A stretch of DNA of 64,000 nucleotides. Origin: Pseudomonas lactis. GTDB lineage: Bacteria; Pseudomonadota; Gammaproteobacteria; Pseudomonadales; Pseudomonadaceae. Position numbers and translations under genes: made by a program. The notes under the pieces were generated by a model. That model saw only the letters and a program-made list of their open reading frames with translations. It searched no databases and was not told the origin of the DNA. This document shows, piece after piece, positions 1-8,833 of the stretch. The DNA lies in NCBI RefSeq assembly GCF_001439845.1, contig NZ_JYLO01000002.1:457970-521969 (forward strand), read 5' to 3'. Each line of letters starts with the position of its first letter. Positions within the stretch are counted from its first letter, which is position 1.

Positions 1-160
1 ACAGGCAGATCGAGGCGAACACGCCGCCCAGAAACGCAGGGTAGGAGCGGCGCAGGCCGTAGTTGAGGCTGTTGCTGATCATCAACAGCGACAGCGGGCC
101 AGGAATCAGGATCACCACCAGTGCAGCGCCACTGAACAGCAGCCAGGTTTCCAAGGTCAT
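1..160 (-). CDS. LysE/RhtB-family amino-acid exporter (partial, N-terminus only)
   Basis: Read on the minus strand from the ATG at 160, the frame stays open to the window edge and encodes about 53 residues starting MTLETWLLFSGAALVVI. The first hydrophobic helix followed by a PGPLSLLMISNSLNYG-type segment is the hallmark N-terminus of LysE/RhtB exporters, inner-membrane proteins of about 205 residues that export amino acids or related metabolites. The rest of the gene lies beyond position 1. It is transcribed in the same direction as the purine permease downstream of it on the map but a terminator separates the two. Substrate cannot be told. Confidence 0.8.
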   Translation of the reverse strand, partial: MTLETWLLFSGAALVVILIPGPLSLLMISNSLNYGLRRSYPAFLGGVFASICL

Positions 161-180
161 TTACAGTCCTCCCTTCATGC

Positions 181-210
181 AAAAGCCCCACCCGAAGGTG
201 AGGCGGTTTT
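181..210 (-). terminator. Rho-independent terminator of the NCS2 permease gene
   Basis: On the minus strand an 8-bp GC-rich stem (197–204 with 185–192, one G·U pair) closes a UUCG tetraloop and is followed by TTTT. It lies 15–45 bases past the permease stop codon. Confidence 0.8.
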
Positions 211-225
211 TCAGCCGTTCCCGAA

Positions 226-1572
226 CTACAGGAAGATGAACTTGGCGATAAAGATCGCGCACAGTACCCACAGGCTGATGGAAATCTCGCGGTATTTACC
301 GGTGCCGGCCTTCAACGCCACATACGTGATAAAGCCCAGGGCGATGCCGTCGGCGACCGAAAACGTCAGCGGCATCATGATCGCGGTGACGATCGCCGGA
401 ATGCTGTCGGTGGCCTCATCCCAATTGATATGGGCCATGCTCGCCATCATCAGCATCGCTACATAAATCAGCGCGCCCGCCGTTGCGTAGGCGGGAATCA
501 TGCCGGCCAGCGGCGCAAAAAACATCGCCGCCACGAACAGCACGCCCACGGTCACTGCGGTCAAACCCGTACGGCCGCCAGCAGCCACACCGGCGGCGCT
601 TTCTACATAGCTGGTCACCGGCGGTACACCGACCATGGCGCCGAACACGCTGGACGCACTGTCAGCCTTCAACGCGCGAGACAGGTTGTCGATCTTGCCA
701 TCGGCATTCACCAGGCCTGCGCGTTGCGCAACGCCCATCAGTGTACCGGCAGTGTCGAACATGTGTACAAAAAGAAAGGCAAATACCACGCTGATCATGC
801 TCACATTGAACACACCCATCACGTCCATTGCCATCCAGGTCGGTGCCAGGCTCGGTGGGGTGGCGAGAATGCCGTTGTAGTGCACTAGGCCCAGGCCCCA
901 GCCGGCCAGGGTTACGGCGATGATGCTGATCAGGATGGCGCCGAAGACGCGGTGATAACTGAGGATGGCAATCAGCAGGAAACACACGGCCGCCAGCAGC
1001 GGTGCCGGCTCGTGCAGGGAACCGAGCTTGATCAGCGTGGCCGGGCTGTCGACGATGATGCCGGCGGTTTTCAGGCCGATCACCCCTAGGAACAAGCCCA
1101 CGCCGGCGCCCATGGCATGGCGCAGGCTGACCGGAATGCTGTTGAGCAGCCATTCGCGGATGCGCGACAGCGTGAGGATCATGAACAGCACGCCGGAAAT
1201 AAACACCGCGCCGAGGGCGGTCTCCCAGGTGTAGCCCATGGTGCCGACCACGGTGTAGGTGAAGAATGCGTTCAAGCCCATGCCCGGCGCCAGGCCCACG
1301 GGCCAGTTGGCGTACAGGCCCATCAGCAGGCAACCCAGCGCGGCCGCTATGCAGGTGGCGACGAAGGCCGCGCCGTGATCGATACCGGCATCGGCCATGA
1401 TATTGGGGTTGACGAAGATGATGTAGGCCATGGTGATAAAGGTGGTGAGGCCGGCGATCAGCTCGGTCTTCACTGTGGTGCCATGCAAGCGCAGTTTGAA
1501 CAGGCGTTCCAGCCAACTGCCTCGGGGCGCGGCCAGGTCCAACGTAGGGGCTTCGGTTTTGCGGCTATCCAC
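226..1572 (-). CDS. NCS2/AzgA-type purine permease
   Basis: A 448-residue polytopic inner-membrane protein of the AzgA-like branch of the NCS2 nucleobase:cation symporters (adenine/guanine/hypoxanthine uptake). Visible features are the short hydrophilic N-terminus, the conserved LIAGLTTFITMAYIIFVNP block near residue 40, the NWPVGLAPGMGLNAFFTY block near residue 90 and a late VPPVTSYVESAAGV motif near 315, all typical of the COG2252 family. Length matches the family. It is a single-gene unit, ended by its own terminator at 181–210; its promoter must lie in 1573–1862. Exact purine specificity is not readable. Confidence 0.88.
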   Translation of the reverse strand: MDSRKTEAPTLDLAAPRGSWLERLFKLRLHGTTVKTELIAGLTTFITMAYIIFVNPNIMADAGIDHGAAFVATCIAAALGCLLMGLYANWPVGLAPGMGLNAFFTYTVVGTMGYTWETALGAVFISGVLFMILTLSRIREWLLNSIPVSLRHAMGAGVGLFLGVIGLKTAGIIVDSPATLIKLGSLHEPAPLLAAVCFLLIAILSYHRVFGAILISIIAVTLAGWGLGLVHYNGILATPPSLAPTWMAMDVMGVFNVSMISVVFAFLFVHMFDTAGTLMGVAQRAGLVNADGKIDNLSRALKADSASSVFGAMVGVPPVTSYVESAAGVAAGGRTGLTAVTVGVLFVAAMFFAPLAGMIPAYATAGALIYVAMLMMASMAHINWDEATDSIPAIVTAIMMPLTFSVADGIALGFITYVALKAGTGKYREISISLWVLCAIFIAKFIFL

Positions 1573-1862
1573 AGCGATTACTCCTCAATCGTTTTATTGT
1601 TATTTCCAGCGCCGGTTACATGAGTGGGCAACGGCGCTTTGAGGTGCTGGCGGGTTTGTTGACCGAAAGGTCAGGAACTCGCACGAAGCGAATTATGCTT
1701 TTGTATACAAATAAAGCAAATAATGTTTTCGATTATCTGGGCGAAAAGGGATGAAAGGCCCACGCCAGGGGATTTATTCTGCGCGACGCCTTGAAACAAG
1801 CCCTCGATACCCGCACCTTGTGGGCGCAAGCATTCGGTCAGCGCGGCGAAAAGGGGAGCCCC
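1573..1862. promoter_or_regulatory. Divergent intergenic region between purine permease and GST genes
   Basis: About 290 bases without a supported gene. An AT-rich stretch at 1690–1740 (around gaattatgcttttgtatac) probably holds a promoter, and a GGGGAG ribosome-binding site sits just before 1863. Overlapping open frames that run through here into the GST gene are read as upstream extensions, not separate genes. Confidence 0.4.
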
Positions 1863-2465
1863 ATGTACAAGGTTTATGGCGATTACAAGTCGGGCAATTG
1901 CTACAAGGTCAAATTGATGCTCACTCTGTTGGGCATCCCGTATGAATGGATCGATATTGATATTCTCAAGGGCGATACCCAGACCCCTGAGTTCCTGGCC
2001 AAGAACCCCAATGGCAAGGTCCCGGTATTGGAGCTCGAAGACGGCACCTGCCTGTGGGAGTCCAACGCGATCCTCAACTTCCTCGCCGATGGCAGCGAAT
2101 TCTTGCCCACCGAACCGCGCCTGCGTACCCAGGTATTGCAGTGGCAGTTTTTCGAGCAGTACAGCCATGAGCCTTACATTGCGGTGGCGCGGTTTATTCA
2201 GTTTTACCTGAACATGCCCGAGGATCGGCTGGAAGAATATAAAACCACCCATAAGGGCGGTTACAAGGCCTTGAAGGTGATGGAGCGTCAGCTTCAAGCC
2301 ACGCCTTATTTAGTGGGCGAGCAGTTTTCAATTGCCGATATCGCATTGTATGCCTACACCCATGTGGCCCATGAAGGCGGCTTTGACCTGGCGCCGTATC
2401 CGGCGGTGCAGGCATGGTTGCAGCGGGTGGCCAGTCATCCTCGGTATGTGCCGATGCTCGACTGA
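1863..2465 (+). CDS. Glutathione S-transferase family protein
   Basis: A 200-residue cytosolic GST. The N-terminal thioredoxin-like domain (about residues 1–80) shows the glutathione-site patterns NPNGKVPVLE and W-E-S-N-A-I (the E-S pair binds the glutamyl moiety), and the C-terminal helical domain carries the N-capping motif FSIADIALYAY near residue 155. The ATG at 1863 is chosen over an upstream start at 1791 because GGGGAG lies 5–10 bases before it and because MYKVYGDYKSGNCYKV is the normal GST beginning. It is a stand-alone gene followed by a REPIN. Substrate unknown; such proteins conjugate or reduce electrophiles with glutathione. Confidence 0.88.
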   Translation: MYKVYGDYKSGNCYKVKLMLTLLGIPYEWIDIDILKGDTQTPEFLAKNPNGKVPVLELEDGTCLWESNAILNFLADGSEFLPTEPRLRTQVLQWQFFEQYSHEPYIAVARFIQFYLNMPEDRLEEYKTTHKGGYKALKVMERQLQATPYLVGEQFSIADIALYAYTHVAHEGGFDLAPYPAVQAWLQRVASHPRYVPMLD

Positions 2466-2479
2466 TTCACTCGGTCCAA

Positions 2480-2567
2480 TGTGGGAGCTGGCTTGCCTGC
2501 GATAGCGTCACCCTGGTGCTCCGGCTAAACCGAGGTGTCTGCATCGCAGGCAAGCCAGTTCCCACAT
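2480..2567. repeat. REPIN, class I (inverted REP pair)
   Basis: Two inverted copies of the REP core TGTGGGAGCTGGCTTGC (with CTGCGAT following) at each end of an 88-base element. Related elements occur at 6544, 10591 and 20165. The right arm stops directly against the stop codon of the LysR gene. Confidence 0.9.
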
Positions 2568-3464
2568 TCAGCGCGGCGGCGCGTCAGGCAGTGCTTTGTT
2601 GAGCAGTTCAAAGCAGCGCTGCGCCGCCGGGCTCAAGCCCATGCCGCTACGGCTGATCAAGCCGATCTCCCGATTCACGCCGGGATGATCGATGTTGATC
2701 CGCTGCAAACCCTTCAGGCTATCCGCCGCCGACTCCGGCAGCACACTGATGCCTAACCCCTGGCGCACCAGGGCCAATACGGTCGACATGTAGTTGGCCT
2801 CCATGCCGGCGTTCAACGTTAGCCGTGTCTCATCGAACAGCGTATCCACTTGCTCACGCACACTGCTGTCGCGCCCGGTCAGGATGATCGGCTGGTCTGC
2901 CAGTTGCTCCAGGGTCAATTGGCGGTGATGGGCGAGCGCATGACCCGATGGCACAAACGCGCACAGCCGATCATTGAGCACCGGCACGAAGTCCAGGCCG
3001 TGGCTCAGGCGGGCGCGCACGCCGATGCCGAAATCCACTTCGCCGTTGCGAACCTTTGCATGAATGCGCTGGGCCACCAGGTCATGCAGGCGCACTTCGA
3101 TGCCGGCGAAGCGTTCGCGAAACAGGCGCAAGGCCGGGGGCAGGGCGCCGGCGCAGACTGAGGGCAGGGCGGCAATGGTCACCACGCCGCGGCGCAAGGC
3201 GGCGAGGTCGCGGGAGCCGGTGACGATGTTGTCCAGGTCCAACAGCAGTTTTTCCATAGGCCCGCGCGCGTCCTGGCCTGCGGCGGTAATGCTCACGTGG
3301 CGCGGGCTGCGGTCGAGCAGGGCGACGCCGAGCCAGTCTTCCAGTTGTTGCACCTGCACGGTGAGGGCTGACGGCGACAGATGCAATTCGTTGGCCGCCT
3401 TGGTGAAGCTGCCTGTGCGGGCAACCGCAAGGAAGGCTTGAATGTGCTGGATGCTGTTTTTCAT
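2568..3464 (-). CDS. LysR-family transcriptional regulator
   Basis: A 298-residue LysR-type regulator: winged helix-turn-helix at residues 5–64 (AFLAVARTGSFTKAANELH then SPSALTVQVQQLE) and a periplasmic-binding-like effector domain from about residue 90 to 290. It is divergently placed from the citrate-transporter-like gene at 3590, with 125 bases between the two starts, the standard layout for a LysR protein that controls its neighbour. I infer that it responds to the carboxylate handled by the CitMHS–AtuA operon. The ligand is not readable. Confidence 0.88.
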   Translation of the reverse strand: MKNSIQHIQAFLAVARTGSFTKAANELHLSPSALTVQVQQLEDWLGVALLDRSPRHVSITAAGQDARGPMEKLLLDLDNIVTGSRDLAALRRGVVTIAALPSVCAGALPPALRLFRERFAGIEVRLHDLVAQRIHAKVRNGEVDFGIGVRARLSHGLDFVPVLNDRLCAFVPSGHALAHHRQLTLEQLADQPIILTGRDSSVREQVDTLFDETRLTLNAGMEANYMSTVLALVRQGLGISVLPESAADSLKGLQRINIDHPGVNREIGLISRSGMGLSPAAQRCFELLNKALPDAPPR

Positions 3465-3589
3465 AAGCGCCGCTTCATTTTGTTTTTCCGAACGCTGATG
3501 GCTGAATATTGCAATTTACAAAGCCTAGCGCGATTCCAATACTCCAGGGAAAACAATAACCGGCCAACGAGGCCGCCCTGGAGTAACCC

Positions 3590-4882
3590 ATGCTCGCAAC
3601 CCTGGGTGTCATCACCATCCTGTGCCTGCTCGCTGCCGTCATGAGCAAGCGCCTCTCGCCGCTGGTGGCCTTGATCGCCTTGCCGATCATTGCCGCGCTG
3701 ATCGGTGGATTCGGCCTGCAAACCAGCGCCTTCATCATTACCGGTATCAAGAACGTCGCCCCTGTGGTGGGCATGTTTGTGTTCGCGATCCTGTTTTTCG
3801 GGATCATGACCGATGCGGGCATGCTCGATCCTATTATTGATCGCATCCTGCGTACGGTCGGGACGCGTCCTACACGAATTGTGGTGGGTACTGCGACCCT
3901 GGCGTTGCTGGTGCACCTGGACGGCTCTGGCGCGGTGACCTTTCTGGTGACGGTGCCGGCGATGCTGCCGCTGTATACGCGCCTCGGCATTGATAAACGC
4001 ATCCTCGCCTGCGTGTGTGCGATGGCCGCCGGCGTCAACTTCCTGCCCTGGACCGGCCCGGTGCTGCGTTCGTCGGCGGCGCTGCATGTGCCGGTGGCCG
4101 ACCTGTTCCAGCCGCTGATCCCGGTGCAGATCGTCGGGCTGATCTTTGTCTTCGCCTGCGCCTGGTGGCTGGGCCATCGCGAAGAAAAGCGCCTGGGCCT
4201 GGGCGCCGGTTCCAGCGTGGAGGCGGTGCCGCAACGAGTGCTCAGCGATGACGACATCACGCTGCGTCGTCCACGGTTGTTCTGGGTCAACCTGATGCTG
4301 ACCGTGCTGGTGATGGTGGTGATGATCGCCGGCTGGGTCGACCCGGTGGTAATGTTCATGCTCGGCACCGTGGTTGCGTTGTGCATCAACTATCCCAACG
4401 TGGACGCCCAGCGTGCGCGCATCGACGCCCATGCGAAAACCGCCCTGACCATGGCCAGTATCCTGCTCGCCGCCGGGGTATTTACCGGCATCATGCAAGG
4501 CACCGGCATGCTCAAGGCCATCGCCGAAGTGGCGGTGGCGCAGATTCCGGCGGGCCACGGCAAGTTGATCCCGGCCGTCGTGGGCTTTTTGTCCATGCCC
4601 CTGAGCATGTTGTTTGACCCCGATTCCTACTATTTCGGCGTGATGCCGGTGATCGCCGAAGTCGGCAAGGCCTTGGGCGTCGACCCGCTTCAGGTGGCCC
4701 AGGCTTCGCTGCTGGGCGTGCACACCACCGGCTTCCCGGTCAGCCCGCTGACGCCTGCGACCTTCCTGCTGGTGGGCCTGTGCAAGATCGAACTGGCCGA
4801 TCACCAGCGCTTCACCATTCCTTTCCTGTTTGCCGCCTCGGTGTTGATGACCCTGACGGCGTTGCTCCTGGGAGTGATTTGA
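3590..4882 (+). CDS. CitMHS-family citrate/carboxylate:H+ symporter
   Basis: A 430-residue, about 12-helix inner-membrane carrier. It starts MLATLGVITILCLLAAVMSK and shows the family's repeated inverted halves, with conserved blocks around HLDGSGAVTFLVTVPAMLPL (near residue 105) and VGFLSMPLSMLFDPDSYYFG (near residue 330). CitMHS proteins import citrate or related di/tricarboxylates, often as a metal complex, with protons. It is the first gene of a three-gene operon: the next gene starts one base after its stop. The coupled AtuA-family genes suggest a substrate further broken down by hydration or CoA chemistry rather than plain citrate. Confidence 0.87.
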   Translation: MLATLGVITILCLLAAVMSKRLSPLVALIALPIIAALIGGFGLQTSAFIITGIKNVAPVVGMFVFAILFFGIMTDAGMLDPIIDRILRTVGTRPTRIVVGTATLALLVHLDGSGAVTFLVTVPAMLPLYTRLGIDKRILACVCAMAAGVNFLPWTGPVLRSSAALHVPVADLFQPLIPVQIVGLIFVFACAWWLGHREEKRLGLGAGSSVEAVPQRVLSDDDITLRRPRLFWVNLMLTVLVMVVMIAGWVDPVVMFMLGTVVALCINYPNVDAQRARIDAHAKTALTMASILLAAGVFTGIMQGTGMLKAIAEVAVAQIPAGHGKLIPAVVGFLSMPLSMLFDPDSYYFGVMPVIAEVGKALGVDPLQVAQASLLGVHTTGFPVSPLTPATFLLVGLCKIELADHQRFTIPFLFAASVLMTLTALLLGVI

Positions 4883-4883
4883 G

Positions 4884-6209
4884 ATGAACACCTTGCGCAT
4901 CGGCTCCGGCGCCGGCTACTCCGGCGACCGTATAGAACCTGCCGTGGAACTGGCCGAACACGGCGACCTGGATTACCTGGTCTTCGAATGCCTGGCCGAA
5001 CGCACCATCGCCCTGGCGCAACAGGCGCGTATCAGCAACCCGCAGGGCGGTTATGACCCGCTGCTGGCTGAGCGCATGCGCCGTGTCTTGCCCTTTGTGG
5101 GGCAGCGGGCGGGGCGTCGACGCCTGCGGGTGATCACCAATATGGGCGCGGCCAACCCGCTGGCGGCGGCCAGGGAAGTACGGCGTATTGCGGGCGAGCT
5201 GGGCCTGGGCCTCAAGGTTTTGGCCGTGGTCGGCGATGACGTGCTGCACGCCTTGCCTGCCGAGCAGTTGCTGGATAACGGCAAGACCGTGGGGGCATTG
5301 GGTGAGCGGCTGATTTCCGCGAATGCCTACTTGGGTGTGGAGGGCATTATTGAAGCGTTGCGTGCCGACGCCGATGTGGTGATCACCGGGCGCGTGGCCG
5401 ACCCTTCGCTATTCCTGGCGCCGCAGATGTTCGAGTTCGGCTGGGCCTTCGATGATTGGCCGCGACTGGGCCGAGGCACGTTGGTGGGGCATTTACTTGA
5501 GTGCGCGGGGCAGGTCAGTGGCGGTTACTTCGCCGATCCCGGCTTCAAGGATGTTGAGGATCTGGCACGCCTGGGCTTTCCCCTGGCCGAGGTCGACGCC
5601 GACGGCAATGCAGTGATCACCAAGGTGGCAGGCTCCGGTGGACGGGTCAGCCGCGCGACCTGCGCCGAACAACTGATTTATGAAGTTCACGACCCGGCAG
5701 CCTACTTGACCCCGGATGTGACGGCCGACTTTTCCCAGGTGGGGTTTGTCGAGGAGGGCGTGGACCGGGTGCGTGCCCAGGGAGCTAGTGGGCGTGCCCG
5801 GCCTGATCAACTGAAGGTCAGCGTCGGTTATCTGGACGGTTGGATCGGTGAGGGGCAGATGTCCTACGGCGGTCCAGGTGCTGTCGCACGGGCCGAGTTG
5901 GCGCGGGACGTGGTACTCAAGCGTCTCGCGTTGATCGGCGTAAAGATGCAGGACCTGCGCGCCGAGTTGATTGGCATGGATTCACTGCACGGCCCACGCA
6001 GCAGCGTCGAGCCTTGGGAAGTGCGCCTGCGGGTCGCCGCCCGGTGTGAGGAGCGTGGCGACGCGGTGCGGATCGGCAATGAAGTGGAGACCCTCTACAC
6101 CAACGGCCCGGCCGGCGGCGGTGGGGCGAGCAAGGGCGTACGCCAGGTGGTGGCGGTCGCGTCGTTGCTGTTGCCCCGTGAAGCGGTCAAACCGAGGATT
6201 GAAGAATGA
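4884..6209 (+). CDS. AtuA-family protein (DUF1446)
   Basis: A 441-residue soluble protein of the acyclic-terpene-utilisation AtuA family (DUF1446). Family traits visible are the beginning LRIGSGAGYSGDRIEPAVEL, the motif YLVFECLAERTIALAQ near residue 35, TNMGAANPLAAAREV near 85, and ADVVITGRVADPSLFLAP near 165. The biochemical role of AtuA proteins is not settled. They occur in citronellol/geraniol catabolism and in many short carboxylate-catabolic operons. It overlaps the next gene by four bases (ATGA), so the two are translationally coupled; many homologues carry that next gene as their own C-terminal domain. Confidence 0.82.
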   Translation: MNTLRIGSGAGYSGDRIEPAVELAEHGDLDYLVFECLAERTIALAQQARISNPQGGYDPLLAERMRRVLPFVGQRAGRRRLRVITNMGAANPLAAAREVRRIAGELGLGLKVLAVVGDDVLHALPAEQLLDNGKTVGALGERLISANAYLGVEGIIEALRADADVVITGRVADPSLFLAPQMFEFGWAFDDWPRLGRGTLVGHLLECAGQVSGGYFADPGFKDVEDLARLGFPLAEVDADGNAVITKVAGSGGRVSRATCAEQLIYEVHDPAAYLTPDVTADFSQVGFVEEGVDRVRAQGASGRARPDQLKVSVGYLDGWIGEGQMSYGGPGAVARAELARDVVLKRLALIGVKMQDLRAELIGMDSLHGPRSSVEPWEVRLRVAARCEERGDAVRIGNEVETLYTNGPAGGGGASKGVRQVVAVASLLLPREAVKPRIEE

Positions 6210-6526
6210 AACTGCATACGCTGGCCCATTCCCGCACCGGGGATAAGGGCGACACGTCAAACATCTCGATCATTGCCTACCGCGCGCAGGACTACCCGTT
6301 GCTGTGTGAACAGCTGACGGCGGAGCGCGTGGCAGCGTTCTTCGCGGATTTACTGGAACCCGGTGCTGAGCCGGTTCGGCGTTATGAATTGCCGAATGTG
6401 CAGGCGCTGAACTTCGTGTTGCCGGGCATCCTGCGTGGCGGCGTGACCCGCTCACTGGCGCTGGATGCCCACGGCAAGTGCCTGGGCTCGGCACTGCTGG
6501 ATCTTGAACTGGCAATACAGACTTAA
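6206..6526 (+). CDS. Small AtuA-associated (ferredoxin-fold) protein
   Basis: A 106-residue protein beginning MKLHTLAHSRTGDKGDTSNI. This is the conserved domain found either as a separate small protein after AtuA-family genes or fused to their C-terminus; the ARSGDKG/SRTGDKGD block and the NFVLPGILRGGVTRSLALDAHGK-like block are the family's signatures. It starts inside the stop codon of the upstream gene, so both products likely act as one complex. Function unknown beyond that association. Confidence 0.78.
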   Translation: MKLHTLAHSRTGDKGDTSNISIIAYRAQDYPLLCEQLTAERVAAFFADLLEPGAEPVRRYELPNVQALNFVLPGILRGGVTRSLALDAHGKCLGSALLDLELAIQT

Positions 6527-6543
6527 GAACACCGCAGAGCAAA

Positions 6544-6631
6544 TGTGGGAGCTGGCTTGCCTGCGATTGCATCACCTCGGTACATCTGCTGCACCGCGGT
6601 GCCCGTATCGCAGGCAAGCCAGCTCCTACAT
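6544..6631. repeat. REPIN, class I
   Basis: Inverted pair of class-I REP cores spanning 88 bases between two convergent genes (stop codons at 6526 and 6647). The right arm has one change (CTCCTACA in place of CTCCCACA). Confidence 0.88.
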
Positions 6632-6646
6632 TGACCGCAGCGGGCT

Positions 6647-7018
6647 TCAGATTGCGGCGAAGCGCTTGTCCAGGTACTCGATGATCACCTTGGAGTCATA
6701 CATCCAGGTGGTCTGGCCGTTCTCTTCGATGCGCAGGCACGGCACTTTGATCTTGCCGCCTTGCTCCAGCAGGGTCTGGCGGTCCTGTTCGTTGTTCTTC
6801 GCGTCCTTCAAGGCCACCGGCACATTCAGGCGGTGCAGGGTGCGGCGGGTCTTCACGCAGAACGGGCAGGCGTGGAACTGATACAGGGTCAGGTCTTTGG
6901 CGGCAGCATTGACCTTGGCCTGTTGCTCGGCAGGGCGTTGTTTTTTGCGTGGGCGGGTAAGAAAGTCGCCCGCGATGATGACGTGGCCGAGGCCCACTCT
7001 AAGTGCTTTGACGAACAT
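6647..7018 (-). CDS. Glutaredoxin/GST N-terminal-domain protein
   Basis: A 123-residue protein. After a basic, partly hydrophobic N-terminal segment (residues 1–40) comes a thioredoxin-fold domain with the redox-active CPFC motif (FHACPFCVKTRRTLHRLNV, near residue 53), the cis-proline stretch KIKVPCLRI near 90, and the SKVIIEYLD tail typical of glutaredoxins. It probably reduces disulfides or glutathione-mixed disulfides using glutathione. The N-terminal extension may anchor it to the membrane. Single gene, transcribed after the folE terminator. Confidence 0.82.
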   Translation of the reverse strand: MFVKALRVGLGHVIIAGDFLTRPRKKQRPAEQQAKVNAAAKDLTLYQFHACPFCVKTRRTLHRLNVPVALKDAKNNEQDRQTLLEQGGKIKVPCLRIEENGQTTWMYDSKVIIEYLDKRFAAI

Positions 7019-7075
7019 GGCTGAAACCTCTTGCCCATGACTGAGGGGGCGCAGCTTACCTGATTTCTACAGGCG

Positions 7076-7106
7076 AAAAAAAACCGGCGATGAACGCCGG
7101 TTTTTT
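7076..7106 (-). terminator. Bidirectional-looking terminator downstream of folE
   Basis: Stem 7084–7089 with 7095–7100 (ccggcg/cgccgg), loop atgaa, flanked by an A-run on one side and a T-run on the other, 14 bases past the folE stop codon on the minus strand. Confidence 0.85.
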
Positions 7107-7119
7107 CCTGCCTGGCCGG

Positions 7120-7665
7120 TTACTTGATCAGGCTGAGAAATTCGCTGCGGGTAGCCGCGTTCTCACGGAACTCGCCCAGCATCACCGAGGTGATCATCGA
7201 CGAATTCTGTTTCTCGACACCGCGCATCATCATGCACATGTGCTTGGCCTCGATCACCACGGCCACGCCCAGGGCGCCTGTCACTTCCAACACGGCGTCG
7301 GCGATCTGGCGGCTGAGGTTTTCCTGGATCTGCAGGCGGCGCGCATACATATCGACAATGCGGGCGACCTTCGACAGGCCCAGCACTTTGCCGCTCGGGA
7401 TATACGCCACATGGGCCTTGCCGATAAACGGCAACAGGTGGTGCTCGCACAACGAGTACAGCTCGATGTCCTTGACCAGCACCATTTCGCTATTGTCAGA
7501 GCTGAACAAGGCACCATTGGTGACTTCTTCGAGTGTCTGTTCATAACCGCGGCAGAGGTACTGCATTGCCTTGGCGGCACGCTTTGGCGTGTCGAGCAGG
7601 CCCTCGCGGGACACGTCCTCGCCGAGTTGGCCGAGAATCTCTGTGTAATTCTGTTCCAGGGACAT
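7120..7665 (-). CDS. folE: GTP cyclohydrolase I
   Basis: A 181-residue enzyme that converts GTP to 7,8-dihydroneopterin triphosphate, first step of tetrahydrofolate/pterin synthesis, in the cytosol. Zinc ligands and active-site blocks are present: [23 protein letters not shown] near residue 75 (Cys and His ligands), a [18 protein letters not shown] block, and [18 protein letters not shown] near the end, containing the third ligand cysteine. The ATG at 7665 is chosen because [18 protein letters not shown] is the normal start and the length fits; an upstream start at 7740 would add 25 unrelated residues. Confidence 0.95.
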   Translation of the reverse strand: MSLEQNYTEILGQLGEDVSREGLLDTPKRAAKAMQYLCRGYEQTLEEVTNGALFSSDNSEMVLVKDIELYSLCEHHLLPFIGKAHVAYIPSGKVLGLSKVARIVDMYARRLQIQENLSRQIADAVLEVTGALGVAVVIEAKHMCMMMRGVEKQNSSMITSVMLGEFRENAATRSEFLSLIK

Positions 7666-7743
7666 GAAACTACCTGTGGGATTTTCGCAAAGCGCAAGGT
7701 TACGGTGGCGGACACATCGCTGCAAGCCTGACGAAGGCACTTG

Positions 7744-8301
7744 TTACTCGTCGCGCCCTTCCATCATGGTGCGCTTGAGCATCACATACACCGCGCCGGC
7801 ACCGCCGTGGCGGGCCTGGCAGGAGGTAAAACCGAGCACCTGGGCATGCTGGCGCAGCCAGGTGTTGACGTGGCTCTTGATCATCGGCCGCTTGCCGTCC
7901 AGCCGCACAGCCTTGCCATGGGTGACGCGCACGCAGCGAATTTCGAATTTGGTCGCTTCAGCCAGGAAAGCCCAGAGGGTTTCCCGGGCTTTTTCCACGG
8001 TCATACCGTGCAGGTCGAGGCTGCCTTCGAACGGGATCTGGCCGGCCTTGAGCTTGCGCATCTGGCTTTCCTGCACGCCGTCGCGGGCCCACATCAGCTC
8101 ATCTTCGGGGCCGACGTCGATCACGAACTGGTCCGACAGGCCATCCACGGTGGTGGCATCGGTGCGCACGGTCGCGGCCTGGCGCAGCTTGGCGATCTGC
8201 GCCCGGTCGGTCTTGGGTTTGCCGGTGTCGGCGCGGTCGTGCTTGATCGGCTTGACGCCGCGCAGCTCGTTTTTGAACAGGGAAAAATCGTCGTCTTGCA
8301 T
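7744..8301 (-). CDS. Smr-domain protein (MutS2 C-terminal-like nuclease family)
   Basis: A 185-residue protein. The N-terminal 90 residues are charged (DDDFSLFKNELRGVKPI); the C-terminal Smr domain holds the LDLHGMTVEKARETLWAFL motif near residue 98, a VTHGKA motif near 125, and the closing GGAGAVYVMLKR. Smr domains bind or nick nucleic acids, and stand-alone Smr proteins are implicated in recombination or in rescue of collided ribosomes. It lies just upstream of folE on the same strand, with 78 bases between. Confidence 0.88.
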   Translation of the reverse strand: MQDDDFSLFKNELRGVKPIKHDRADTGKPKTDRAQIAKLRQAATVRTDATTVDGLSDQFVIDVGPEDELMWARDGVQESQMRKLKAGQIPFEGSLDLHGMTVEKARETLWAFLAEATKFEIRCVRVTHGKAVRLDGKRPMIKSHVNTWLRQHAQVLGFTSCQARHGGAGAVYVMLKRTMMEGRDE

Positions 8302-8376
8302 GTCAGCCTCCGCGAAGGGCGGGCAGTTTACCTAAATCGCGGCGGCTAGGGCGCAGGAAACGCTATCCAAGCGCCA

Positions 8377-8697
8377 TCAGTCGTGCTTTTTCATCAGGTG
8401 AGAGGCGATATTCAACGACAACGGTTGGCGCATTTTCCGACGGCTGCGACGCCACAGCCACACACCCAACCACAGCACCAGCAAGCCGACACCCAGCAGG
8501 AGTGCCGAGCCACCCGGGCTGGCATTCAGTTCGCCGAGTGCCGGCGAATGCCCAAACAGGCCGGCGCCACCAGCGCCCGCCAACAACAAACCTACTATCG
8601 CCAGTAACGCGGCAATGCACGCTACCAGGCGCAGACGCCAATTGCTCGGGCCTTTGGGGCGCAAGCGACGAGCATCAAAACCATCGGATATCTTCAT
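8377..8697 (-). CDS. Small two-helix membrane protein, unknown function
   Basis: A 106-residue protein with a basic N-terminus, one hydrophobic helix at about residues 22–45 (LRLVACIAALLAIVGLLLAG) and a second at about 64–85 (SALLLGVGLLVLWLGVWLW), then a basic tail. No family recognised. It lies on the same strand as the Smr gene with 75 bases between stop and start. Alternative reading frames over it have no coherent features. Confidence 0.6.
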   Translation of the reverse strand: MKISDGFDARRLRPKGPSNWRLRLVACIAALLAIVGLLLAGAGGAGLFGHSPALGELNASPGGSALLLGVGLLVLWLGVWLWRRSRRKMRQPLSLNIASHLMKKHD

Positions 8698-8833
8698 TCC
8701 GACCTTTCCTCCAGGGTATCGGCCCTTCGACCGGAAGATACACAGGTTGTTCCGGGGGGAGGGGTAAATGCGCCAAATGAAAGGGCTTTGCGGATGAGCG
8801 GAGCAATAAACACGCCGCTCACCGCCAGCAGGG

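Noticed and set aside
3461..4900. Long minus-strand open frame (479 residues, His- and Gln-rich) opposite the CitMHS gene
   Set aside because: Composition typical of an antisense frame of a high-GC gene; no family features, while the plus strand encodes a clear transporter.
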